In this document: positions 1 through 5,531 of the stretch, piece after piece
How the letters are laid out: every line of letters begins with the position of its first letter
How positions within the stretch are numbered: the stretch's first letter is position 1
NCBI GenBank assembly: GCA_002319925.1
Contig: DCFP01000119.1
Coordinates: forward strand, 8,178 to 17,901
DNA: 9,724 bases
Source: Holophagaceae bacterium UBA1801
Lineage (GTDB): Bacteria; Acidobacteriota; Holophagae; Holophagales; Holophagaceae
Direction: 5' to 3'
Notes under the pieces: model-generated
Told to the model about the DNA's origin: nothing
The model's database searches: none
The model's input: only the letters and a program-made list of their open reading frames with translations
Program-made: the position numbers and the translations under genes

Positions 1-963
1 GCGGATCTGGCTGCCCCAGGCCACGTCGGCCTTCTCGCCGCTGGCGGCGGCCACCTTCTCCTCGAACTTCCGTTTCTCCAGTTCGAAGATGCGAGCCTTC
101 AGCACCTTCAGTGCCGTTGCGCGGTTCTTGATCTGGCTGCGCTCGTTCTGGCAGGTGACCACGATGCCGGTGGGCAGATGGGTGAAGCGCACGGCGGATT
201 CGGTGCGGTTCACGTGCTGGCCGCCGGCGCCACTGGCCCGGAACACATCGATCTTCAGATCCTTCTCGGGGATGTCCACATCGATGGTGTCATCCAGCTC
301 AGGGCTCACGTAAACGGCCGCGAAACTGGTGTGCCGGCGCTTGGCGGCATCGAAGGGGGAAATCCGCACCAGGCGATGGACACCTGCTTCCGCGCGCAGA
401 TATCCGTAGGCGTAAGGCGCGGAGACAATGAAGGTGACACCCTTGATGCCCGCTTCGTCGCCGTCCTGGTAGTCGATCATTTCCGTCTGCCAGCCCTTGG
501 ACTCGCAGAAGCGCAGATACATCCGGAGCAGCATGGCGGCCCAGTCGCAGCTCTCCGTGCCGCCCGCGCCGGGCGCGATGGCGACGATGGCGTTGGTCTG
601 ATCCATCTCGCCACTGAGCATCATGCGCAATTCCGAAGACTCGACGGTCTGTCGTAGGGACGCTTCCACACCCTCCGCTTCCGAAAGCATGTCGGGATCA
701 TCCCGGGTCAATTCCAAGGCGGTTTCCAGATCCTCCAGGCCGGACGAAAGCCGCTTGGATAGGGCGATGTCATCCGTCAGCAGCCCACGAGCCTTGAGCA
801 CGGGCTTGGCCTTTTCCGGATCGTCCCAGAAGCCCGGCGCGGCGGCCTTCTCCTCGATCTGCTCCAGCTCGAGCGCCTTGCGCTCCGCGTCCAAATGGGC
901 ACAGAGCTGGCGCACTCTCGGCTCCAGCTCGTTCTTCGCCCGCATCAAGGTTTCAAAATCCAT
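1..963 (-). CDS. prfB: Peptide chain release factor 2 (RF2), 3' end outside window
   Basis: Class I release factor that recognises UGA and UAA stop codons in the ribosomal A site and triggers peptidyl-tRNA hydrolysis. The visible 321 residues run without a stop to the window edge. They hold a helical N-terminal domain (about 1-110), the stop-codon reading motif SPF (202-204, within RISPF) that marks RF2 rather than RF1, and the catalytic GGQ (247-249, within RASGAGGQH). The residue three before the GAGGQ (A243) is Ala, as in most bacteria, rather than the Thr of E. coli K-12. By comparison with the roughly 365-aa E. coli protein, about 40-45 C-terminal residues are missing beyond base 1. The ATG at 963-961 is chosen because its N-terminus (MDFETLMRAK) has the same length as the E. 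coli one. The reading frame is continuous through codons 24-25 (Leu-Asp), where many prfB genes have an in-frame UGA and a programmed +1 frameshift. No strong Shine-Dalgarno is visible; GGGATGG just upstream is weak. Confidence 0.97.
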   Translation of the reverse strand, partial: MDFETLMRAKNELEPRVRQLCAHLDAERKALELEQIEEKAAAPGFWDDPEKAKPVLKARGLLTDDIALSKRLSSGLEDLETALELTRDDPDMLSEAEGVEASLRQTVESSELRMMLSGEMDQTNAIVAIAPGAGGTESCDWAAMLLRMYLRFCESKGWQTEMIDYQDGDEAGIKGVTFIVSAPYAYGYLRAEAGVHRLVRISPFDAAKRRHTSFAAVYVSPELDDTIDVDIPEKDLKIDVFRASGAGGQHVNRTESAVRFTHLPTGIVVTCQNERSQIKNRATALKVLKARIFELEKRKFEEKVAAASGEKADVAWGSQIR

Positions 964-973
964 GGTCCATCCC

Positions 974-1002
974 AGAAGAGGGGTCTCGTGGACCCCTCTT
1001 CT
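974..1002 (-). promoter_or_regulatory. Perfect 12-bp stem-loop just upstream of prfB
   Basis: Arms AGAAGAGGGGTC and GACCCCTCTTCT pair perfectly around a 5-nt loop, ending 10 nt before the prfB ATG. No T-tract follows on either strand, so it is not a standard intrinsic terminator. In the prfB mRNA it would sit directly against the translation start region and could affect ribosome access. It could also be an RNA-processing or 3'-end hairpin for the upstream small ORF. The hairpin is seen directly; the role is inference. Confidence 0.55.
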
Positions 1003-1029
1003 ACTTTACGGCATGTTCCACGGCTCTTG

Positions 1030-1046
1030 CCTGGCCAGAAGCCAGG
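1030..1046 (-). terminator. Short hairpin after the small ORF
   Basis: CCTGGC and GCCAGG form a 6-bp stem with a 5-nt loop, starting 5 nt after the stop of the small minus-strand ORF. There is no U-run after it, so it may be a weak or Rho-assisted 3' end, or chance. Confidence 0.25.
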
Positions 1047-1051
1047 GGAGT

Positions 1052-1249
1052 TCACAGGGATCGAAGAAAATCATCCAGTTCGCGGATGAAGGCCTCGACA
1101 TCCTGAACACCTTTGAGTTCCAGCAGTCTTTCCAGCGTGTCCGGGAAGGCGCCATAGCAGCTGAAGGGGGACACCCCCCGCTGGATGAACCAAGTGATGA
1201 CCCCCTGGGTTTTCAGGAGGTCTTCCATCTGGGTTTCTCGCGTGATCAC
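1052..1249 (-). CDS. Small protein of unknown function, 65 aa
   Basis: I do not recognise this gene. The proposed start is the GTG at 1249-1247, preceded by AGGAG with 5-nt spacing. The in-frame ATG at 1291 is rejected because it lies inside a hairpin and has no ribosome-binding site. An internal ATG at 1228 would give 58 aa. The protein reads VITRETQMEDLLKTQGVITW at its N-terminus and ends ELDDFLRSL. It is amphipathic and predicted mostly helical, with no signal peptide, membrane segment or metal motif. The repeated Leu/Phe and acidic pattern (TLERLLELKG, VEAFIRELDDF) suggests a small cytoplasmic helical domain. It lies 64 nt after the aldehyde dehydrogenase stop and 88 nt before prfB on the same strand, with hairpins on both sides, so it may be its own unit. 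The good ribosome-binding site and sensible composition favour a real gene, but this is not certain. Confidence 0.6.
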   Translation of the reverse strand: MITRETQMEDLLKTQGVITWFIQRGVSPFSCYGAFPDTLERLLELKGVQDVEAFIRELDDFLRSL

Positions 1250-1269
1250 CCATGCTCCTGAGTGAAAGG

Positions 1270-1299
1270 CCGCCGGGAGAGTTGAGCTCATCCCGGCGG
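1270..1299 (-). terminator. Putative terminator of the aldehyde dehydrogenase gene
   Basis: A GC-rich perfect 9-bp stem (CCGCCGGGA / TCCCGGCGG) with a 12-nt loop starts 14 nt after the aldehyde dehydrogenase stop. On the minus strand it is followed by CCTTTCAC, a poor U-tract. Position and stability fit a terminator of the minus-strand transcript; the weak U-run lowers confidence. Confidence 0.5.
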
Positions 1300-1313
1300 A
1301 AAGGATGTGTCCG

Positions 1314-2786
1314 TCAGTAAAGGCCCACCTTGGTCTCGGTCATGCTGATGAAGATGTTCTTTTTCTGGGTCAGGTGCTCCAGGATCATCTTGTGGGTTTC
1401 CCGGCCGATGCCCGACTTCTTGTAGCCCCCGAATGGGGCGTGAGCCGGCAGGTTGTTGTAGTTGTTCACCCACATGCGGCCCGTCTCAACGGCATTCGCC
1501 ACGCGCAGGGCCCGGTTGATGTCCTTGGTCCACACCGCGCCGCCCAGGCCGTATTCACTATCGTTGGCCATGGCGATCACTTCGGCCTCGTTCTTGAATT
1601 TGATGAAGGTGGCTACGGGTCCGAAGATCTCCTCCTGGGCCACTCTCATCTTGTTCTTGACCTCTGCCAGGATGGTGGGCTGCATGAAGCAACCTTTGTC
1701 CAGACCGCGTTCCTTGAGGCGCACACCCCCGCAAGCAACGCGGACCCCTTCCTTCTTGCCGACTTCCACGTAGGCCAGGATCTTTTCCAGCTGCTCTGCG
1801 TTGACAATGGCGCCCATCTGGGTGTCCTGCTCCCAGGGAAGGCCGACCTTCACGTTGTTGAATGCGGTCACGCACTCGCCGAGGAGCTTGTCGTAAATGT
1901 CTTCGTGGACGAATACGCGGGAACCCGCGCAGCAGACCTGTCCCTGATTGAACAGGATGCCGATCTGAACCCCCTCCACGACCTTTTCCCACGGAGCATC
2001 CGGGAAGAAGATATTGGCGGATTTTCCGCCCAGCTCCAGGGTCGCCGGGATCAACTTCTTCGCAGCCGCATCCGCGATGGTGTAGCCCACCTCGGTGGAT
2101 CCCGTGAACCCAAGCTTGCGGAAGCCGGGATGCTGCAGGATGTAGTTGCCTGAAGCCGATCCGCGCCCTGTGATCACGTTGACGACACCGGGAGGCAGGA
2201 CCTCGGCCATCAACTTGGCCAGTTCGAGCAGACTCAAAGAGGTCGTCGAGGATGGCTTGATGACAACTGTGTCACCAGCCGCGAGGGCCGGCGCAATCTT
2301 CCAGGCACCCATCAGCAGGGGAAAATTCCAGGGGATGATCTGCCCCACTACTCCGATGGGCTCGTGCAGGATGAGGCTTAGGGTGTCCTTGTCGATCATG
2401 ACCGCCTGGCCTTCCTCGGTCCTCACCGCAGCGGCGAAATAGCGAAAATGATCGGAGCTCAGCGGAACATCAATGGCCATGGTCTCCCGGATGGGTTTGC
2501 CATTGTCCAACGTCTCGATCATGGCCAGCCGCTCTGCATTGGCGTCGATCAAGTCGGCGATCTTAAGCAGCAGGCGGGATCTTTCCTGGGGGCTGACATG
2601 CTTCCATGTTTCAAAGGCCTTCCATGCGGCGGTCACGGCCTTGTCCACATCCTCCTTGCCCGCGTCCACGCAAGTGGCCAGTAATTCGCCATTGGCCGGG
2701 TTGGAGGCCTTGAAGGTCTTTCTATCCAGGCCATCGACCCACTCACCGTCGATGTAGAGCTTGTAGTTGCTGTCGGGTTTGATCAT
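1314..2786 (-). CDS. NAD-dependent aldehyde dehydrogenase (AldB/AcoD/ALDH2-like)
   Basis: Oxidises an aldehyde to the carboxylic acid with NAD(P)+ in the cytoplasm. Acetaldehyde to acetate is the likely reaction given the alcohol dehydrogenase nearby. The 490-aa protein is full length for the family. Visible motifs are the oxyanion Asn in IPWNFP (N154), the cofactor-binding VVIKPSS (K177), GFTGSTEVG (226-234), the general base in LELGGK (E251), the catalytic cysteine in NQGQVCCAGSR (C285, 34 residues after E251 as in ALDH2), and EEIFGP (385-390). The C-terminus (SGIGRETHKM, then a hydrophobic end VGLY) resembles the AldB/AcoD/ExaC group, while the active-site region resembles ALDH1/2. The start is the ATG at 2786, with GGAGGAG 6 nt upstream; an in-frame TTG at 2801 would overlap that ribosome-binding site. 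The gene is divergent from the sigma-54 activator at 3241. Substrate and cofactor are inferred. Confidence 0.93.
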   Translation of the reverse strand: MIKPDSNYKLYIDGEWVDGLDRKTFKASNPANGELLATCVDAGKEDVDKAVTAAWKAFETWKHVSPQERSRLLLKIADLIDANAERLAMIETLDNGKPIRETMAIDVPLSSDHFRYFAAAVRTEEGQAVMIDKDTLSLILHEPIGVVGQIIPWNFPLLMGAWKIAPALAAGDTVVIKPSSTTSLSLLELAKLMAEVLPPGVVNVITGRGSASGNYILQHPGFRKLGFTGSTEVGYTIADAAAKKLIPATLELGGKSANIFFPDAPWEKVVEGVQIGILFNQGQVCCAGSRVFVHEDIYDKLLGECVTAFNNVKVGLPWEQDTQMGAIVNAEQLEKILAYVEVGKKEGVRVACGGVRLKERGLDKGCFMQPTILAEVKNKMRVAQEEIFGPVATFIKFKNEAEVIAMANDSEYGLGGAVWTKDINRALRVANAVETGRMWVNNYNNLPAHAPFGGYKKSGIGRETHKMILEHLTQKKNIFISMTETKVGLY

Positions 2787-2824
2787 GGGTATCTCCTCCA
2801 ATAGGGGAAAAAGTGCATGAAAAA

Positions 2825-2842
2825 CCAGGGAAATATCCCTGG
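2825..2842 (-). repeat. 7-bp inverted repeat in the aldehyde dehydrogenase leader
   Basis: CCAGGGA-AATA-TCCCTGG is a perfect 7-bp inverted repeat with a 4-nt spacer, about 40 bp upstream of the aldehyde dehydrogenase start. It could form a leader hairpin or be an operator. No function can be assigned. Confidence 0.35.
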
Positions 2843-2959
2843 GGTCGGATGGCTCCAGCGGTGCTTCGACGTGGTTCAGCTCGCCTTCTGGCCAGATGCG
2901 ACCACCGGCCGAATGGCTTGCGAAAGCGTGACGATCCCCGGCCAGCGCTCAGGCGCGAT

Positions 2960-2975
2960 TGGCACGGGATGTGAT
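2960..2975 (+). promoter_or_regulatory. Candidate sigma-54 -24/-12 element facing the activator gene
   Basis: TGGCACG-GGAT-GTGAT matches the consensus TGGCACG-N4-TTGCW at 10 of 12 positions, with a perfect -24 half. The -12 half has GA instead of GC. If used, it would start transcription near 2986, about 255 nt before the activator start, a long leader. AcoR-type activators are often made from sigma-70 promoters, so this may be a chance match. Confidence 0.25.
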
Positions 2976-2993
2976 TCGTTTCCCCGAGGATGA

Positions 2994-3010
2994 ATCAAAC
3001 CTCATGCCGA
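2994..3010 (-). promoter_or_regulatory. Candidate sigma-54 promoter for the aldehyde dehydrogenase gene
   Basis: On the minus strand CGGCATG-AGGT-TTGAT matches TGGCACG-N4-TTGCW at 9 of 12 positions with exact GG-N10 spacing, but has A where C is expected at -12. It is the best minus-strand match I found upstream of the aldehyde dehydrogenase. It implies a leader of about 200 nt. The same deviation occurs in the element before the alcohol dehydrogenase gene. Family knowledge that AcoR/DhaR activators work with sigma-54 supports looking for such a site; use is inferred. Confidence 0.33.
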
Positions 3011-3021
3011 TGCGGATGATC

Positions 3022-3058
3022 GTTCCAAATTCGTTGCTTCAAATTGGGAATAACGAAC
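3022..3058. repeat. AT-rich region with overlapping inverted repeats
   Basis: Nested inverted repeats in an AT-rich patch: GTTC/GAAC at 3022-3025 and 3055-3058, TTCGTT/AACGAA at 3030-3035 and 3052-3057, and the imperfect pair TTCCAAATT / AAATTGGGAA at 3023-3031 and 3041-3050. It lies between the candidate aldehyde dehydrogenase promoter and the activator gene. It may be an operator or a DNA-bending site; no protein can be named. Confidence 0.3.
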
Positions 3059-3094
3059 CTATCGAAGGGGAGCATCAGGTCTTGTTAAGCCGGG

Positions 3095-3156
3095 TGTAAG
3101 GTGGATGTAACGGAGATGTGCCAACTTTCGATCAACCAGGTAACACTCGTGTCACA
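3095..3156. promoter_or_regulatory. Candidate activator-binding cluster (TGTNNC-N6-GTTAC-like sites)
   Basis: The best site is at 3139-3156, read on the minus strand as TGTGACACGAGTGTTACC. It shares TGT..CA.....GTTAC with the site before the alcohol dehydrogenase gene. Two weaker overlapping sites are TGTAAG-N6-GTAACG (3095-3112) and TGTAAC-N6-GTGCCA (3106-3123). The centre of the best site is about 140 bp upstream of the candidate -24 element of the aldehyde dehydrogenase promoter, a normal distance for a sigma-54 enhancer. The region otherwise holds no gene: 2787-3240 is a 454-bp regulatory interval. Confidence 0.38.
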
Positions 3157-3240
3157 TCCTGCGCCCTCGCCCCCGTCGCACTCCTGGCTGTTTCGCACGA
3201 AAGAAAGGCATGCCACTCCTCTCAGGCAAAGGTGATGCCC

Positions 3241-5256
3241 ATGATCAGCCCACAACCGCCATCCCTCACAACGATCGAGGTATGGAAGCGGTTCATCCGC
3301 AACGGAAGGCTCGAACCGGGCTTTCTCCGTCCGGAGATCGAACAGGCTTGGTTGCGCTGCCGGAAGGCGCGGGTGGACCCCCATGCTGTGCGCAGCATCC
3401 AAGCCCTGCCCAAGCGCGAATTGAATTCGCTGCTGGAGAAGCGCAAGAGTCTGATCGACGTGGCCCGTCCCTTCATGGGAAACCTGTATCAGTTCGTGGC
3501 CAGTTCCAGTTTCGTCGTGCTGCTCTGCGATGAACGCGGCTACATCCTGGAAACCACCGGGGACCCGGAAGTCATCAAAAAGGCCCCGGATCTGAACTTC
3601 TGTCAGGGCGCCTTGTGGACGGAGGAGGAAATCGGGAACAACGGCGTCGGCACGGCCCTGTTCCTGCAGCGCCCCTTCCAGGTGTCCGGCGGCGAGCACT
3701 ACTGCAGGAAGCATCATCCCTGGACCTGCTCGGGAGCGCCGATCCACGACGAGAACGGAAAGATGATCGGGATCCTGGAGATGTCCGGTCCCGTGGAAGC
3801 CACCCATCAGCACACCCTGGGCATGGTGGTCGCCGCCGTGGAGGCCATCGAACAGCAGCTCAAGGTCCACTTGCAAAACCGGGAATTGCTCCTGCTCAAC
3901 AGCCATCTGAGCAATCTCTTCCTCACCGTCTCGGACGGTGTCGTGGTCGTCGACGGCTCCGGCAGCATCCAGCAGATCAATCCCGTGGCAGAGAAGATCT
4001 TCGGCATGAAGGAGAAGTCCCTGGTGGGCATCCCCCTCTCGCAATTCATCGACAAGCCAGGACCAGTCATGGAGATGCTCACCTCGAGCCAGCCGTTCAA
4101 CGATCTGGAAGTCCACGTCAGCGGGCGTTCCGGCGTAGCGAACTGCCTGGCCACGGCCAAGGCGATAAAGGACGACCATGGACATGTCACGAGCGGTGTC
4201 GTCTTCCTCAATCCGATCCACCGCCTCAACAAGCTCATCAACCGCTTCAGCGGCGCTCACGCGTCATTCACCTTCGATGACATCATCGGCCGCGGCAAGG
4301 CCATCAGCCGTGCGGTCCAGATGGGAAGCCAGGCGGCTCACAGCGACAGCAACGTCCTGCTTTCAGGCGAAAGTGGCACCGGGAAAGAGATGTTCGCGCA
4401 GGCCATCCACAACCAGAGCGGACGGAGGCAGGGACCTTTCATCGCCATCAACTGCGGCGCCATCCCCCGGGAACTGATCGGAAGCGAGCTGTTCGGCTAC
4501 GTAGAGGGAGCCTTCACCGGTGCGTCCAAGGGGGGACGCCCGGGCAAGTTCGAGCTGGCTTCCGGGGGCACCATCTTCCTGGACGAAATCGGGGACATGC
4601 CCCTAGAGCAGCAGGCCTCGCTGCTCAGGGTGCTGCAGGACCTTGCCATCATGCGCATCGGTGGGGACAAAGTCATCCATATCGATGTCCGGATCATCTG
4701 CGCCACCAACAAGAACCTCACTACAGAGATCGCCCGAGGAAACTTCCGGCAGGATCTCTACTACCGATTGAATGTGATCTCCATCGCCCTGCCGCCCCTC
4801 AGAGACCATCGGGAGGACATCCCGGCGATGTTCCGGATCTTCCACGAACGCATCTGTTCGAAACTGGGCACCGAGATGGTTCCCGTGGATCCGGAAGTCA
4901 TCGACCGCCTCGAACGGTACGACTGGCCCGGCAACGTCCGTGAGTTCCAGAACGTCGTGGAGAAGATGGTCAACTACTGCCATCAGCAACGCATCGCCGT
5001 GGATTGTCTGCCCGAGGAAATCCTTCTCCCGCTGAGCCATTCCCATGCCCCGGCACTGCATGCTCCCGCTTCCCATCGCGAGCACCGGGCGCAGATCAAG
5101 CGCGCCATGGCCGAAGAGGAACGGCGGGAAATCCTGGATCTAATGACCCAGCACGGGGGCAATCTCAGCCGCGTGGCCCGTACCCTCGGCCTCTCGCGCA
5201 CTTCGCTCTACCGGAAACTCGGAAAACATCCTTCCGCGTCAAGGGATATGGATTGA
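3241..5256 (+). CDS. Sigma-54-dependent activator, AcoR/DhaR family (GAF-PAS-AAA-Fis)
   Basis: Enhancer-binding protein that remodels sigma-54 RNA polymerase with ATP. Its 671 residues match the AcoR/DhaR plan. An N-terminal GAF-type sensor (about 50-205) carries the family segment GALWTEEEIG...GTAL and GGEHYCRKHHPWTCSGAPIHD-type residues (about 150-170). A PAS domain follows (about 220-325). The AAA+ domain (about 345-590) has Walker A GESGTGKE (376-383), sigma-54 contact loop GAFTGA (423-428), Walker B GTIFLDEIGD (443-452) and DWPGNVRE (561-568). A His-rich linker (about 598-617) leads to a Fis-type helix-turn-helix (637-660, GGNLSRVARTLGLSRTSLYR). There is no receiver domain, so control is by ligand or redox state, not phosphorylation. 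The start is the ATG at 3241, with AGGTGA 5 nt upstream; the frame opens at a GTG at 3118 without a ribosome-binding site. The gene lies between divergent aldehyde dehydrogenase and downstream alcohol dehydrogenase genes, its likely targets. Confidence 0.93.
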   Translation: MISPQPPSLTTIEVWKRFIRNGRLEPGFLRPEIEQAWLRCRKARVDPHAVRSIQALPKRELNSLLEKRKSLIDVARPFMGNLYQFVASSSFVVLLCDERGYILETTGDPEVIKKAPDLNFCQGALWTEEEIGNNGVGTALFLQRPFQVSGGEHYCRKHHPWTCSGAPIHDENGKMIGILEMSGPVEATHQHTLGMVVAAVEAIEQQLKVHLQNRELLLLNSHLSNLFLTVSDGVVVVDGSGSIQQINPVAEKIFGMKEKSLVGIPLSQFIDKPGPVMEMLTSSQPFNDLEVHVSGRSGVANCLATAKAIKDDHGHVTSGVVFLNPIHRLNKLINRFSGAHASFTFDDIIGRGKAISRAVQMGSQAAHSDSNVLLSGESGTGKEMFAQAIHNQSGRRQGPFIAINCGAIPRELIGSELFGYVEGAFTGASKGGRPGKFELASGGTIFLDEIGDMPLEQQASLLRVLQDLAIMRIGGDKVIHIDVRIICATNKNLTTEIARGNFRQDLYYRLNVISIALPPLRDHREDIPAMFRIFHERICSKLGTEMVPVDPEVIDRLERYDWPGNVREFQNVVEKMVNYCHQQRIAVDCLPEEILLPLSHSHAPALHAPASHREHRAQIKRAMAEEERREILDLMTQHGGNLSRVARTLGLSRTSLYRKLGKHPSASRDMD

Positions 5257-5275
5257 TGCGTTCCCCCTCGCCCTG

Positions 5276-5296
5276 GAGCACTAGGGCCGGGTGCTC
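5276..5296 (+). terminator. Weak hairpin after the activator gene
   Basis: GAGCAC and GTGCTC form a 6-bp stem with a 9-nt loop, 19 nt after the activator stop codon. No T-tract follows. It is a possible 3'-end structure only. Confidence 0.25.
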
Positions 5297-5313
5297 ACCA
5301 AATGTGCATCATC

Positions 5314-5364
5314 TGTATCATTTTCGTTACAATTCATTTACATATTTGTATCAATCCTGAACAT
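5314..5364. promoter_or_regulatory. Candidate activator-binding sites upstream of the alcohol dehydrogenase
   Basis: TGTATCATTTTCGTTACA (5314-5331) is a near-palindrome of form TGTNNC-N6-GTTACA. TGTATCA recurs at 5347-5353, 33 bp or about three helical turns away, followed by a degenerate TGAACA. The patch is AT-rich in a GC-rich context. The palindrome centre is about 127 bp upstream of the candidate -24 element at 5449, matching the arrangement on the aldehyde dehydrogenase side. It is probably the enhancer of the AcoR/DhaR-type activator; this is inference from position and shared motif. Confidence 0.4.
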
Positions 5365-5448
5365 GTGAGTGCCCTTTGACGGGATGCCATTCGCGTGTTC
5401 GTGAGGAAATTGAAGATCAGGATGATCCGGTAGTTCAGCACACCCCAC

Positions 5449-5464
5449 CGGCACAGGGATTGAT
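5449..5464 (+). promoter_or_regulatory. Candidate sigma-54 promoter of the alcohol dehydrogenase gene
   Basis: CGGCACA-GGGA-TTGAT matches TGGCACG-N4-TTGCW at 9 of 12 positions with exact GG-N10 spacing, with A replacing C at -12. The predicted start is near 5475, giving a leader of about 57 nt. It lies downstream of the TGTNNC-N6-GTTACA site and of the activator gene. The shared -12 deviation with the other two candidates either reflects lineage preference or weakens all three. Confidence 0.4.
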
Positions 5465-5483
5465 TTGATGAGGAGGACAACCA

Positions 5484-5504
5484 GCGGTCCTCCAGAGGGA
5501 CCGC
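5484..5504 (+). promoter_or_regulatory. Leader stem-loop of the alcohol dehydrogenase mRNA
   Basis: GCGGTCC and GGACCGC form a 7-bp stem around a 7-nt loop, about 10 nt downstream of the predicted start at about 5475 and 15 nt before the ribosome-binding site. It would be an almost 5'-terminal stem-loop, the type that can stabilise an abundant mRNA. It is followed by TTAAAAAATA, not a T-run, so it is not a terminator in this direction. Confidence 0.4.
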
Positions 5505-5531
5505 GCTTAAAAAATATCTAGGAGACACTCC

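Noticed and set aside
178..657. Plus-strand open frame opposite prfB
   Set aside because: It is antisense to a clear RF2 frame carrying SPF and GGQ.
1071..1253. Alternative 60-codon minus-strand frame starting ATG at 1253
   Set aside because: It is out of frame with the 65-aa candidate, rich in Gly, Arg and Pro as expected of a shadow frame, and only shares the same AGGAG.
1305..2153. Long plus-strand open frame (282 codons) opposite the aldehyde dehydrogenase
   Set aside because: It is a reading-frame shadow of the aldehyde dehydrogenase, with no ribosome-binding site or family motif.
3118..3123. TGGCAC on the minus strand as a sigma-54 -24 element
   Set aside because: No TTGC-like -12 half lies at the required spacing.
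3118..3240. Upstream GTG start for the activator
   Set aside because: It would add 41 non-conserved residues with no ribosome-binding site, and would cover the candidate operator cluster; the ATG at 3241 has AGGTGA in place.
3085..4260. Long open frame on the minus strand across the activator gene (391 codons)
   Set aside because: It is antisense to the well-supported activator, has no recognisable motifs, and is explained by high GC at third codon positions.
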